Origin: Caulobacter segnis
Lineage (GTDB): Bacteria > Pseudomonadota > Alphaproteobacteria > Caulobacterales > Caulobacteraceae
Length of the DNA: 45,118 nt
Assembly: GCF_003243465.1 (NCBI RefSeq)
Contig: NZ_QFQZ01000035.1
Location: forward strand, 1-45,118
Reading direction: 5' to 3'
In this document: positions 1-9,201 of the stretch, one piece after another
How the letters are laid out: each line of letters begins with the position of its first letter
Numbering within the stretch: the first letter of the stretch is position 1
The notes under the pieces: model-generated
What the model was told of the DNA's origin: nothing
Database searches by the model: none
Seen by the model: the letters and a program-made list of their open reading frames with translations, nothing else
Position numbers and translations under genes: made by a program

Positions 1-1
1 G

Positions 2-688
2 GTCGCCGCGCCGGTCGGCCTCTACTCGGCGATCTACCTGTCGGAATACGCCAGCCGCCCGGTGCGTGGCGTGGTGAAGCCCCTGCTCGAGGTGCTGGCC
101 GGCGTGCCCACCGTCGTCTACGGCTTCTTCGCCGCCCTGACCGTCGGTCCGCTGTTCCGCGCCGGCTTCAACGCCATCGGCGCGGCCCTGCCGCCCGGTC
201 CGATGGCCACCTACCTGATGGAAGTCCAGAACCAGATGGCCCTGGTGGCTGGGGTGGTGATGGGTATCATGCTGATCCCGTTCGTCTCCTCGCTGTCGGA
301 TGACATCATCAACGCCGTGCCGCAAAGCCTGCGCGACGGCAGCTATGCGATGGGCGCGACCAAGTCCGAGACGGTCAAGAAGGTCGTCCTGCCGGCCGCC
401 CTGCCTGGCATCATGGCCGCCATGCTGCTGGCCATGTCCCGCGCCGTCGGCGAGACCATGATCGTGACCATGGCCGCCGGCCTGCAGGCCAAGCTGACCG
501 CCAACCCGCTCGACACGGTGACCACCGTCACGGTCCAGATCGTCACCCTGCTCACCGGCGACCAGGAGTTCGACAGCCCCAAGACGCTGTCGGCCTTCGG
601 TCTTGGCCTCACCCTGTTCGTGGTGACGCTGTGCCTGAACATCATCGCCCTGCGCATCGTCCAGAAGTACCGGGAACAATATGACTGA
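2..688 (+). CDS. pstC: Phosphate ABC transporter permease PstC (3' part)
   Basis: One of two inner-membrane permeases of the high-affinity PstSCAB phosphate importer. The gene is cut by the window edge: the open frame runs from base 2, so the ATG-like position at 62 is internal and not the start. About 228 codons are visible. They hold several hydrophobic segments and the cytoplasmic EAA-type loop (residues SYAMGATKSETVKKVVLPAA, bases 343-402) that docks with the ATPase. The stop overlaps the pstA start by eight bases, which implies translational coupling. The order pstC-pstA-pstB-phoU-phoB is the usual Pho operon. Any Pho box or PhoR gene would lie upstream, outside the window. Confidence 0.95.
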   Translation, partial: VAAPVGLYSAIYLSEYASRPVRGVVKPLLEVLAGVPTVVYGFFAALTVGPLFRAGFNAIGAALPPGPMATYLMEVQNQMALVAGVVMGIMLIPFVSSLSDDIINAVPQSLRDGSYAMGATKSETVKKVVLPAALPGIMAAMLLAMSRAVGETMIVTMAAGLQAKLTANPLDTVTTVTVQIVTLLTGDQEFDSPKTLSAFGLGLTLFVVTLCLNIIALRIVQKYREQYD

Positions 689-1976
689 CGCGACCCTCGG
701 CGCGGCCGCCCCGCGCTCGGCCTTCTCGGCCGCCGACGACCGTCTGAAGAAGCGTCACCGCGCCGAGCGCCTGTTCAAGGCGCAGGGCATGGCCGCCATC
801 ATCATCGCCATGATCTTCCTGGTGGTGCTGGTCGGACGCATCGTGGCCCAAGGCTACACGACGTTCGAAAGCCACACGCTCAGCGTGCCGGTCTATCTGA
901 ACCCGGACCGCATCGACACGTCCGACCTTTCCGGCGTCAATTACGACTATATCGTCGCCGAGGCGGTGATGAAGAAGCTGGGCGTGCAGGACGACGACCT
1001 GGGCACCACCTCCAGCAAGGTCCAGGACCTGGTGTCGCGCGACTTCGGCTTCCAGCTGCTGAACAAGATCAAGGCCGACCCCAAGCTGATCGGCCAGACG
1101 ATCACCGTCTCCGGCCCGCTGAAGGCCGACGCCGACCTCTACTTCAAGGGCGAGCTGAAGCGCTCGACCGCCGAGGGCGACCGCAAGCTGGACAACCAGC
1201 AGCTCGACTGGCTGGACCAGCTGAAGAAGGCCGGCGCGATCAAGTCGGGCTTCAACTTCGCCTTCTTCACCAACTCCGACTCGACCGAGCCCGAACAGGC
1301 CGGCGTGCTGGGCGCGGTGGTCGGCTCGGCCATGATGCTGTTCATCACCGCCCTGATCGCGGTGCCGGTCGGCGTGCTGGCGGCCGTCTACCTGGAAGAG
1401 TTCGCGCCGAAGAACCGCTGGACCGACATCATCGAGGTCAACATCAACAACCTGGCGGCCGTGCCGTCCATCGTCTACGGCCTCCTGGGCCTGGCCTTGT
1501 TCATCAACTGGCTGAACGTGCCGCGGTCCTCGCCGCTGGTCGGCGGCCTGGTGCTGGCCCTGATGGCCCTGCCGACCGTGATCATCGCCACCCGCTCGGC
1601 GCTGAAGGCCGTGCCGCCCTCGATCCGCGAGGCCGCCCTGGGCGTCGGCGCGAGCAAGACCCAGACGGTCTTCCACCACGTGCTGCCGCTGGCGATGCCC
1701 GGCGTGATGACCGGCGCCATCCTGTCGCTGGCCCACGCCCTGGGCGAGACCGCGCCGCTGCTGATGATCGGCATGGTCTCGTTCGTGCCCGGCGTGCCGG
1801 AAGGCTTCACCGGCGCGGCCACGGTCCTGCCGGTCCAGGTGTTCATCTGGGAGAACGCGTCCGAGCGCGCCTTCCACGAGCGCACCGCCGCCGCCATTAT
1901 CGTCCTTCTCGTCTTCATGATCGTCATGAACGCCGCGGCCGTCATCCTGCGCCGCCGCTTCGAGCGCCGCTGGTAG
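681..1976 (+). CDS. pstA: Phosphate ABC transporter permease PstA
   Basis: Second membrane subunit of the phosphate importer. At 431 residues it is much longer than the roughly 300-residue E. coli PstA. The extra length is a region between the first membrane helix (about residues 35-55) and the permease core that begins near residue 210, probably periplasmic. The core carries the EAA loop EAALGVGASKTQTVFHHVLP, followed by more helices. I recall long PstA proteins in other alphaproteobacteria, so the extension is probably lineage-typical and not a fusion. It starts inside the end of pstC and ends eight bases before pstB. Confidence 0.95.
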   Translation: MTDATLGAAAPRSAFSAADDRLKKRHRAERLFKAQGMAAIIIAMIFLVVLVGRIVAQGYTTFESHTLSVPVYLNPDRIDTSDLSGVNYDYIVAEAVMKKLGVQDDDLGTTSSKVQDLVSRDFGFQLLNKIKADPKLIGQTITVSGPLKADADLYFKGELKRSTAEGDRKLDNQQLDWLDQLKKAGAIKSGFNFAFFTNSDSTEPEQAGVLGAVVGSAMMLFITALIAVPVGVLAAVYLEEFAPKNRWTDIIEVNINNLAAVPSIVYGLLGLALFINWLNVPRSSPLVGGLVLALMALPTVIIATRSALKAVPPSIREAALGVGASKTQTVFHHVLPLAMPGVMTGAILSLAHALGETAPLLMIGMVSFVPGVPEGFTGAATVLPVQVFIWENASERAFHERTAAAIIVLLVFMIVMNAAAVILRRRFERRW

Positions 1977-1983
1977 GTTTCCC

Positions 1984-2877
1984 ATGACCCAGATCCTGAA
2001 CCCTCTCGCCCATCCTCTCCTGCGCGGACACGCCATGACCGTCCAAAGCCCCGATGACACCGCCGGCAAGCCGGTGATCCAGACCACCGTGCCGCAGGCC
2101 GCCGCCGTCGCTCCGGTGGGCGAGCCCAAGATCAAGGCCCGCGACGTCAAGGTGTTCTACGGCGAGAAGCAGGCGCTGTTCGACGTGAACCTGGATATCC
2201 CGGCCAAGTCGGTCACCGCCTTCATCGGCCCGTCGGGCTGCGGCAAGTCGACCTTCCTGCGCTGCATCAACCGCATGAACGACACGATCGCCTCGGCCCG
2301 CGTCGAGGGCTCGATCGAGATCGACGGCGCCGACGTCAACGCCAAGAGCGTCGACCCGGTGGTCCTGCGCTCGCGCGTCGGCATGGTGTTCCAGAAGCCG
2401 AATCCCTTCCCGAAGACGATCTTCGAGAACGTCGCCTATGGCCCGCGCATCCACGGCCTGGCCACCGGCAAGGCCGAGCTGGAAGCCATCGTCGAGAGCA
2501 GCCTCAAGAAGGCCGGTCTCTGGAACGAGGTCGCCGATCGCCTGCACCAGCCGGGCACCGGCCTGTCGGGCGGCCAGCAGCAGCGCCTGGTGATCGCCCG
2601 CGCGATCGCCGTGTCGCCGGAAGTGATCCTGATGGACGAGCCCTGCTCGGCCCTGGACCCGATCGCCACCGCCAAGATCGAGGAGCTGATCGACGAACTG
2701 CGGACCCAGTTCTGCATCGTCATCGTCACCCACTCGATGGCCCAGGCCGCCCGCGTGTCGCAGCGCACGGCCTTCTTCCACCTCGGCAAGCTGGTCGAGA
2801 GCGGCCCGACCGAGGAGATGTTCACCAATCCTCGCGACAGCCGCACCCAGGACTACATCACCGGCCGCTTCGGCTAA
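1984..2877 (+). CDS. pstB: Phosphate ABC transporter ATP-binding protein PstB
   Basis: ATPase that drives phosphate import through PstC/PstA. Walker A is GPSGCGKST (residues 82-90), the ABC signature is LSGGQQQR and Walker B is VILMDEP. As read from 1984 the protein has 297 residues, with about 48 poorly ordered residues ahead of the ABC fold. An in-frame ATG at 2035 would shorten this to 280, closer to typical PstB, so the start is uncertain. It follows pstA by seven bases and precedes phoU by 22, consistent with one transcript. Confidence 0.95.
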   Translation: MTQILNPLAHPLLRGHAMTVQSPDDTAGKPVIQTTVPQAAAVAPVGEPKIKARDVKVFYGEKQALFDVNLDIPAKSVTAFIGPSGCGKSTFLRCINRMNDTIASARVEGSIEIDGADVNAKSVDPVVLRSRVGMVFQKPNPFPKTIFENVAYGPRIHGLATGKAELEAIVESSLKKAGLWNEVADRLHQPGTGLSGGQQQRLVIARAIAVSPEVILMDEPCSALDPIATAKIEELIDELRTQFCIVIVTHSMAQAARVSQRTAFFHLGKLVESGPTEEMFTNPRDSRTQDYITGRFG

Positions 2878-2899
2878 TCGAGCCCGGGAGGATCACGCC

Positions 2900-3592
2900 A
2901 TGACCGAACATACCGTCAAATCCTACGGCGAAGAGCTGGCCCACCTGACCGCGGAAGTCACCCGCATGGGCGGCATCGCCGAGAGCCAGGTCGCCGATTG
3001 CATCGCCGCCATCGCCCGCCGCGACGGCCCGCTGGCCCAGGCCGTGGTCCAGGGCGACGAGCGCCTGGACGCCCTGCAAGGCGAGATCGAGCGCAAGGCG
3101 TTCCGCCTGATCGCCCTGCGCCAGCCGATGGCCGTGGACCTGCGCCACGCCGTCGCCGCCCTGAAGATCTCGATGAGCCTGGAACGTTGCGGCGACATGG
3201 CCAAGAACATCGGCAAGCGCGCGCTGATCCTGACCGAGGCCGACCCGATGACCGCCCTGACCCGCTCGATCGAGCGGATGGGCAAGCTGGTCCAGGGGCG
3301 CCTGAAGGACGTGCTCGACGCCTACACCACCTCGGACCTGCAGCGCGCCATCGGCGTGTGGAGCCGCGATGAGGAGGTCGACGAGCACTACAACTCGATC
3401 TTCCGCGAGCTGCTCACCTACATGATGGGCGATCCCCGGACGATCAACGCCTGCGCCCACCTGCTGTTCGTGGCCAAGAACCTCGAGCGTATCGGCGACC
3501 ACGCGACCAACATCGCCGAGATCATCCACTTCGAGCTGACCGGCGAGGAACTGGTGTCCCAGCGGCCCAAGCTCGACGTCGTTGCGCAGTAA
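2900..3592 (+). CDS. phoU: Phosphate signalling regulator PhoU
   Basis: PhoU links the Pst transporter to the PhoR sensor kinase and keeps the Pho regulon off when phosphate is plentiful. The 230-residue all-helical protein matches the family length and shows the two PhoU half repeats: one near residues 15-105 with RQPMAVDLRHAVAALKIS, and one near 120-215 with HLLFVAKNLERIGDHATNIA. GGGAGG lies just upstream of the ATG at 2900. The gene sits between pstB and phoB in one operon. Confidence 0.96.
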   Translation: MTEHTVKSYGEELAHLTAEVTRMGGIAESQVADCIAAIARRDGPLAQAVVQGDERLDALQGEIERKAFRLIALRQPMAVDLRHAVAALKISMSLERCGDMAKNIGKRALILTEADPMTALTRSIERMGKLVQGRLKDVLDAYTTSDLQRAIGVWSRDEEVDEHYNSIFRELLTYMMGDPRTINACAHLLFVAKNLERIGDHATNIAEIIHFELTGEELVSQRPKLDVVAQ

Positions 3593-3610
3593 GGCGGGAG
3601 GCGATCCGAA

Positions 3611-4303
3611 GTGACTCCCTACGTTCTGGTGGTGGAAGACGAAGACGCCCTCGCCACCCTGCTGCACTACAACCTCGACAAGGAAGGCTATCGCGTCACG
3701 GTGGCCGGCGATGGCGAGGAAGCCCTGACCCTGGCCAGCGAACGCGCGCCGGATCTCGTCATCCTGGACTGGATGCTCCCCAAGGTGTCGGGCATCGAGG
3801 TCTGCCGCCGCCTGCGGGGCCGGGCGGAAACCCGTAATGTGCCGATCATCATGCTGACGGCGCGCGGCGAGGAGAGCGACCGCATTCGCGGCCTCGACAC
3901 CGGCGCCGACGACTATGTGGTCAAGCCGTTCTCGATGGTCGAGCTGACCGCCCGCGTCCGCGCCGTGATGCGCCGCATCCGTCCGGGCTTGGCCGACGAC
4001 CGCATCACGGTGGGCGACATCGTGATCGACCGCGTCGCTCACCGCGTGAAGCGGAACGGCAAGGAGGTCCATCTGGGCCCGACCGAGTTCCGCCTGCTCG
4101 ACTATCTGATGCAGCATCCGGGCCGGGTGTTCAGCCGCGAGCAGCTGCTGGACGCGGTCTGGGGCTCGGACGTCTATGTCGAGGCCCGTACGGTCGACGT
4201 CCACATCGGCCGCCTGCGCAAGGCGCTGAACGGCTCGTCCGATGGCGATCCCATCCGCACGGTCCGCTCCGCCGGCTATTCGCTGGATCTCGACGCGGCC
4301 TGA
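3611..4303 (+). CDS. phoB: Phosphate response regulator PhoB
   Basis: OmpR-type response regulator that activates phosphate-starvation genes. The receiver domain (residues 1-120) has the acidic pair at E9/D10, the phospho-acceptor D53 in ILDWMLP, and the switch lysine in VVKPFS. The winged-helix DNA-binding domain follows (about 130-228), with GPTEFRLLDYLMQHPGRVFS. The start is GTG at 3611 with GGGAGG nine bases ahead. It is the last gene of the operon, followed at once by a strong terminator. The partner kinase gene phoR is not in the window. Confidence 0.96.
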   Translation: MTPYVLVVEDEDALATLLHYNLDKEGYRVTVAGDGEEALTLASERAPDLVILDWMLPKVSGIEVCRRLRGRAETRNVPIIMLTARGEESDRIRGLDTGADDYVVKPFSMVELTARVRAVMRRIRPGLADDRITVGDIVIDRVAHRVKRNGKEVHLGPTEFRLLDYLMQHPGRVFSREQLLDAVWGSDVYVEARTVDVHIGRLRKALNGSSDGDPIRTVRSAGYSLDLDAA

Positions 4304-4329
4304 TCCGCCTCGTCACCCCGACTTCACGA

Positions 4330-4365
4330 AGCCGCGCGCCACCTCTGGCGCGCGGCTTTTTGTTT
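4330..4365 (+). terminator. Rho-independent terminator after phoB
   Basis: A perfect 11-base stem (AGCCGCGCGCC with GGCGCGCGGCT) and a six-base loop are followed by TTTTTGTTT. It lies 27 bases past the phoB stop and ends the pst-pho transcript. Confidence 0.9.
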
Positions 4366-4788
4366 GCGGCGGACATGGGCGAGCCAATGGCCAAGGTAAC
4401 CTCGGCGTGTTTTCGCAAGGATCTTACGTCTTCGTCTGAAGGTCGTGAGGCGGAATGTCGCTATCTTGTGGGTTGCCGAATTCATGACCCATTAACCGCG
4501 CCCGGCCGACCCTTCGCTGGGCGTATCGCGGACTTCTACTCTATATTCGGCGCCATTTCGGCGGTTAAGAGCTCAGTAATCATGAGTGAAATCGCATTCA
4601 ACTGTGTTGGTGCTCCCGATTTTAGCCAGATATTAGCGTTCGCATGTTTGGTCTCTAGATGCGTCTGTAGGCGCAGGATGGCGGCCTAGAGGCGAAGGGG
4701 CGTCATTTGTGAACAAAGAAAAAGAGCAACGCCCTCCACTGCTTTTACAATCTCTTTGTCTTGGTCCTGATGAAGGTCGGAGCCTCCC
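4366..4788 (+). other. AT-richer intergenic region upstream of the chemoreceptor
   Basis: About 420 bases with clearly lower GC than the flanks. I see no convincing gene: the possible short reading frames lack a ribosome site and Caulobacter-like codon use. TTAACC occurs singly near 4493 and, inverted, near 4563, but not as the paired TTAA-N7-TTAA CtrA motif. No sigma-54 -24/-12 pair was recognised. It presumably holds the promoter and leader of the downstream chemoreceptor gene, with a purine-rich stretch GAAGGTCGGAG just before its ATG. Confidence 0.5.
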
Positions 4789-6693
4789 ATGCGTATGACA
4801 ATCAAGCTCAAACTGGCCCTGACCTTCGGGGCCCTCATCCTGATGATGGCGTTCGCCACCCTGTTCGGCATAAGCGAACTCCGGGTCCTGAACCGAGGCC
4901 AGGCGGCCATGGTCGAGGGCCCCGTCGCCCAGCTTCAGCGCAGCCAGGGTCTGGGCATGGCGCTGCTTGAGGTGATCCGCGCCGAAAAGAACATGGCCTT
5001 GGCGGACGACGCCAACGAGCTGAAGACCCAGAACGCCAAGGCGGACGAGAGCAAGGCCAAGGTCGCCAGCCTGCTCGAGGCTGGTCTCGCCCACGCCTCG
5101 GTGGCGGGCAAGCCCAAGTGGGAGGCGATCGCCCGCGATTGGGAGCTGTTCTCCGAAAGTGACGACTCCGTCCGGCGCGACCTGATGGAAGGCCGGCGCG
5201 AGCAGGCGAACTTGCTGATGCGCACCGGCCAGCGCCAGGTCACCAACCGCATCACCGCCGCGGTGGATGATCTGGTGAAGGTGCAGGAGGACCGCCTGGC
5301 CGAAGCCGCCGCCGAGAGCGAGCGCGCCTACGCCACGTCGCGCAACGCTTTGCTGGCCGTGATCGTGGTCTCGATCCTGCTCGCCGCCGCCGCGGCCGTC
5401 TGGATCGCCCGGACCATCGCCCAGGGCTTCGCCAAGATCAGTGGACTGGCCAATGCGGTGGCGCTGGGAGACTTGGACCAGAACGTCACGGTGAAGACCA
5501 ATGACGAGATCAAGGATCTGGTCGAGACGGTCAACCGCATGACCGCGAACCTGCGCGCCACGGCGGGCCTGGCCGACCAGGTGGCGGCCGGCGACCTGTC
5601 GGTCCAGATCACCCCGCTGTCGGACAAGGACGTGCTGGGTCACTCGCTGAAGGGCATGGTCCAAAATCTCCGGGGAACCGCCGACGTGGCCGACCAGATC
5701 GCGGACGGCGACCTGACCGCCCAGGTCAAGGTGCTGTCCGAGCGCGACATGCTCGGTCTGGCCCTGGAGCGCATGGTCGATCGTCTGCGTGGGATCGTGG
5801 CGGACGCGGTGACCGCCTCCGAGAACGTTTCCGCCGGCAGCCAGGAGCTGTCCTCGGTGGCCGAACAGGTCAGCCAGGGCGCCACCGAGCAGGCCGCCTC
5901 GGCCGAGCAGGCCTCGGCCTCGATGGAAGAGATGGCCGCCAACATCAAGCAGAACGCCGACAACGCCAGCCAGACCGAGAAGATCGCCCGCCAGTCGGCG
6001 GTCGACGCCGAGACCTCCGGGCAGGCCGTCGCCAAGGCCGTCGCCGCCATGCAGACGATCGCCGAGAAGATCACCATCGTACAGGAAATCGCTCGCCAGA
6101 CCGACCTGCTGGCCCTGAACGCCGCGGTCGAGGCCGCGCGCGCGGCCGAGCATGGGCGCGGCTTCGCGGTGGTGGCCTCGGAGGTGCGCAAGCTGGCCGA
6201 ACGCTCGCAAAGCGCCGCCGCCGAGATCGGCGAGGTGTCGACCGAGACCGTCAAGGCCGCCCAGGCCGCGGGCGACATGCTGACCACCCTGGTGCCCAAT
6301 ATCCGCCGGACCGCCGAGCTGGTGTCCGAGATCAGCGCCGCCTGCCGCGAGCAGGATATCGGCGCCAGCCAGATCAACGACGCCATCCAGCAACTCGACA
6401 AGGTCACTCAGCAGAACGCCTCGGCGTCCGAGCAGATGTCGGCCACGTCCGAGGAGCTGGCCGCCCAGGCCGAGGAGCTCCAGACCTCCATGGCCTTCTT
6501 CCAGATCGACGCCGGGGAACGTCGCGCGCCGGCGCGGGCGCCCGCCAAGCGCCCCGTCCCGCGCAAGCCGGCCAAGCCCGACGCCCGCAAGAGCGTGGCC
6601 GGGCAACAGGCCCGGGCCAAGGGCTTCGCCCTGGACATGATGCAGGGCGGCCCCGACGCGGATGACGAGGCGTTCAAGGGCTACGCCGCCTAA
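4789..6693 (+). CDS. Methyl-accepting chemotaxis protein
   Basis: Transmembrane chemoreceptor of 634 residues. Transmembrane helix 1 is at about 8-27, followed by a helical periplasmic sensor (28-185, four-helix-bundle type). Transmembrane helix 2 is at about 186-206. After it come three HAMP-like units in series (about 207-259, 261-300, 301-338), recognisable from the repeated GDL motif at 227, 268 and 307. The signalling hairpin runs from about 340 to 570, with the conserved tip EIARQTDLLALNAAVEAARA (433-452). The tail is Ala/Pro/Arg/Lys-rich and ends GYAA, which resembles an ssrA-like ClpXP degron; other Caulobacter receptors are removed by ClpXP. No che genes are adjacent, so it is an orphan receptor of unknown ligand. 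Confidence 0.94.
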   Translation: MRMTIKLKLALTFGALILMMAFATLFGISELRVLNRGQAAMVEGPVAQLQRSQGLGMALLEVIRAEKNMALADDANELKTQNAKADESKAKVASLLEAGLAHASVAGKPKWEAIARDWELFSESDDSVRRDLMEGRREQANLLMRTGQRQVTNRITAAVDDLVKVQEDRLAEAAAESERAYATSRNALLAVIVVSILLAAAAAVWIARTIAQGFAKISGLANAVALGDLDQNVTVKTNDEIKDLVETVNRMTANLRATAGLADQVAAGDLSVQITPLSDKDVLGHSLKGMVQNLRGTADVADQIADGDLTAQVKVLSERDMLGLALERMVDRLRGIVADAVTASENVSAGSQELSSVAEQVSQGATEQAASAEQASASMEEMAANIKQNADNASQTEKIARQSAVDAETSGQAVAKAVAAMQTIAEKITIVQEIARQTDLLALNAAVEAARAAEHGRGFAVVASEVRKLAERSQSAAAEIGEVSTETVKAAQAAGDMLTTLVPNIRRTAELVSEISAACREQDIGASQINDAIQQLDKVTQQNASASEQMSATSEELAAQAEELQTSMAFFQIDAGERRAPARAPAKRPVPRKPAKPDARKSVAGQQARAKGFALDMMQGGPDADDEAFKGYAA

Positions 6694-6749
6694 GGGCGCG
6701 CGGGTTCCGCCCTTGACCCGGCGGCGCCCGCGCGTCACACCCCGCGCTC

Positions 6750-8030
6750 ATGGAAAAGCTGACCATCCTCCTCGTCGGGTCCGGCGGGCGCGAGCACGCC
6801 CTGGCCTGGAAGATCGCCCAGTCGCCGCTATGCGGTCGTCTCGTCGCCGCGCCCGGTAATCCCGGTATCGGCAAGGTCGCCGAGCTGAGGAACGTCAAGG
6901 CGACCGACGCCGACGGCCTCGTGGCCCTGGCCCAGGAGATCGGCGCGGACCTCGTGGTGGTCGGCCCCGAGTCGGCGCTGGAGGTCGGCCTCGCCGACAA
7001 GCTGGCGGCGGTCGGCATCCCCTGCTTCGGCGGCAGCCAGCGGGCGGCCCAGCTGGAGACCTCCAAGGCCTTCACCAAGGACTTCTGCCAGCGTCACGGC
7101 CTGCCGACGGCGGCCTATGGCGTGTTCGAGGACGCCGCCTCGGCCGGCGCCTTCCTCGACACCCTGGAAGCGCCGTTCGTGATCAAGGCCGACGGTCTCG
7201 CGGCCGGCAAGGGCGTGGTGATCGCCGCGACCCGGGCCGAGGCCGAAGCGGCGGTGCTGGACATGCTGGGCGGTCGGTTCGGTTCGGCCGGCGCGCGGGT
7301 GGTGATCGAGGAGTTCATGCACGGCGAGGAGGCCTCGCTGTTCGCCATCTCCGACGGCAAGACCGCGGTGCTGTTCGGCGCGGCCCAGGACCACAAGCGC
7401 GCCTATGACGGCGATGAGGGCCCCAACACCGGCGGCATGGGCACCTATTCGCCGCCGCCGGTCCTGACGGAGGCCCTGATCGACCAGGCTTGGCGCGAGC
7501 TGATCGTCCCGACGGTCGAGGGCATGGCCGCCGAGGGCAACCCCTATGTCGGCGTGCTCTACGCCGGGCTGATGCTGACGCCGACGGGTCCGAAACTCGT
7601 CGAGTACAACGCCCGCTTCGGCGATCCCGAGTGCCAGACCCTGATGCTGCGCCTGGAAAGCGACATCGTGCCGATCCTGCTGGCGGCCGCGAAAGGCGAA
7701 CTGGCCTCCGCCGAGCCGCCAAAGTGGCGCAACGAGGCGGCGATCTGCGTGGTGCTCGCCGCCGAGGGTTATCCCGACGCCCCAAAAACCGGCGGTCGCA
7801 TTCAGGGCGCCGACGCCGACTTCGGCGGCGAGGTCGTGGTCTTCCACGCCGGCACGACCCGCGAGTTCGAAGGGCGGCTCGTCGCTTCCGGTGGGCGTGT
7901 GCTGAACGTGTGCGCCCTGGGCGCGACGCTCAGCGAAGCCCGCGATCTGGCCTACGCCGCTCTGGGAAGCGTCAGCCTGGAAGGCGGCTTCTACCGTCGC
8001 GACATCGGCTGGCGGGCGCTTTCCAAATAG
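6750..8030 (+). CDS. purD: Phosphoribosylamine-glycine ligase (GAR synthetase)
   Basis: Catalyses the second step of purine synthesis, joining phosphoribosylamine and glycine with ATP to give GAR. The 426-residue length matches the family. The N-terminal VGSGGREHALAWKI motif is diagnostic, and the ATP-grasp domain includes VIKADGLAAGKGVV, the DHKRAYDGDEGPNTGGMG segment and the metal-binding EYNARFGDPECQ. It stands alone with no other pur genes nearby. The ATG at 6750 lies 56 bases after the chemoreceptor stop. Confidence 0.97.
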   Translation: MEKLTILLVGSGGREHALAWKIAQSPLCGRLVAAPGNPGIGKVAELRNVKATDADGLVALAQEIGADLVVVGPESALEVGLADKLAAVGIPCFGGSQRAAQLETSKAFTKDFCQRHGLPTAAYGVFEDAASAGAFLDTLEAPFVIKADGLAAGKGVVIAATRAEAEAAVLDMLGGRFGSAGARVVIEEFMHGEEASLFAISDGKTAVLFGAAQDHKRAYDGDEGPNTGGMGTYSPPPVLTEALIDQAWRELIVPTVEGMAAEGNPYVGVLYAGLMLTPTGPKLVEYNARFGDPECQTLMLRLESDIVPILLAAAKGELASAEPPKWRNEAAICVVLAAEGYPDAPKTGGRIQGADADFGGEVVVFHAGTTREFEGRLVASGGRVLNVCALGATLSEARDLAYAALGSVSLEGGFYRRDIGWRALSK

Positions 8031-8110
8031 CTCCCGCTCTCCACGAGGGTTGCGCGGCGCGTCGCACCCTCTAAACTCCCTTTCAAACAAGCGTTGGGGA
8101 GAAGCGCGCC

Positions 8111-9193
8111 ATGGCTCAAGCCGCCGAACAGTCCGCCCAGGACCTGAACTCGGGCACCAAGCCGGTCGACCCGCGCCACGCGATCGACGAGGTCAAGCTG
8201 GCCGCCTGGCTGGAAGCCAATGTCGAGGGCTATGCCGGGCCGCTGGAGGTGCGCCAGTTCAAGGGCGGCCAGTCGAACCCGACCTACCAGCTGGTCACGC
8301 CGGGCCGGAAATACGTCCTGCGCCGCAAGCCGCCGGGCAAGCTGCTGCCCAGCGCCCACGCGGTCGACCGCGAATACAAGGTGATCTCCAGCCTGAACAA
8401 GGCCGACTTCCCGGTCGCCAAGGCCTACGCCCTGTGCATGGACGAGGACGTCATCGGCACGATCTTCTACGTGATGGAGAACGTCGAGGGCCGCATCCTG
8501 TGGGACGGGACCCTGCCGGACTACCAGCCGGCCGAGCGGCGGGCGATCTACGAGGCGCAGATCGACACCCTGGCGGCGCTGCACAACGTCGACTACGCGG
8601 CCGTGGGCCTAGCCGATTACGGCAAGCCCGGCAACTATTTCGCGCGCCAGATCGACCGCTGGACCAAGCAGTACAAGGCCAGCGAGACCACCCCGATCCC
8701 GGAGATGGACCGGCTGATCGACTGGTTGGCCAAGACCGTGCCCGCCGATGACCAGACCTCGATCGTCCACGGCGACTACCGTCTCGACAACATGATCCTC
8801 CACCCCACCGAGCCGCGCGTGATCGCGGTGCTGGACTGGGAGCTGTCGACGCTGGGCAATCCGCTGGCCGACTTCAGCTACTTCCTGATGAACTGGGTGA
8901 TGCCGTCCGACCAGCGCGGCGGCCTGGCCGAGATCAAGGACCTGGAAGCCTACGGCATCCCCACCATTCCCCAGGCGGTCGCGCGCTACTGCAAGGCCAC
9001 GGGCCGCGACGGCCTGCCCGAGCTGGACTGGTATTTCAGCTACAACCTCTTCAGACTGGCCGGCATCTGCCAGGGCATCGTCGGTCGCGTCCGAGACGGC
9101 ACGGCCGCCAGCGCCCATGCGCAGCTGATGGAGGCGCGCGTGCCCGTCCTGGCCAAGGGGGCCTGGGAGTTCGCGCGCAAAGCGGGGGCTTGA
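8111..9193 (+). CDS. Phosphotransferase family protein (APH/ACAD10-like kinase fold)
   Basis: A 360-residue protein of the aminoglycoside-phosphotransferase/choline-kinase fold, most like the stand-alone version of the N-terminal domain of ACAD10/ACAD11. Visible motifs are the nucleotide-loop region GGQSNPTYQL (52-61), the catalytic loop VHGDYRLDNMIL (219-230, base D222) and the metal-binding LDWELSTLGNPLADFSYFL (D242). Family members near acyl-CoA dehydrogenases act on hydroxyacyl-CoA or similar lipids, but no such gene is here and the substrate is unknown. GGGGAG precedes the ATG. The stop lies nine bases before the ATG of the amidohydrolase, suggesting one transcript. Confidence 0.85.
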   Translation: MAQAAEQSAQDLNSGTKPVDPRHAIDEVKLAAWLEANVEGYAGPLEVRQFKGGQSNPTYQLVTPGRKYVLRRKPPGKLLPSAHAVDREYKVISSLNKADFPVAKAYALCMDEDVIGTIFYVMENVEGRILWDGTLPDYQPAERRAIYEAQIDTLAALHNVDYAAVGLADYGKPGNYFARQIDRWTKQYKASETTPIPEMDRLIDWLAKTVPADDQTSIVHGDYRLDNMILHPTEPRVIAVLDWELSTLGNPLADFSYFLMNWVMPSDQRGGLAEIKDLEAYGIPTIPQAVARYCKATGRDGLPELDWYFSYNLFRLAGICQGIVGRVRDGTAASAHAQLMEARVPVLAKGAWEFARKAGA

Positions 9194-9201
9194 GGGGCTT
9201 T

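Noticed and set aside
642..2150. Long open frames on the opposite strand of most genes (for example 642-2150 and 4633-6738 minus)
   Set aside because: They are shadows of the real genes in GC-rich DNA: low-complexity Arg/Gly/Ala/His/Asp/Gln-rich translations without motifs or ribosome sites, fully covered by well-recognised genes on the other strand.
4490..4570. CtrA-binding site upstream of the chemoreceptor
   Set aside because: Single TTAA-containing half motifs occur about 70 bases apart, not with the seven-base spacing needed for a CtrA box.
4360..4689. Possible 109-codon gene in the gap before the chemoreceptor
   Set aside because: No ribosome site, non-typical codon use for this genome, and its start lies inside the phoB terminator tail.
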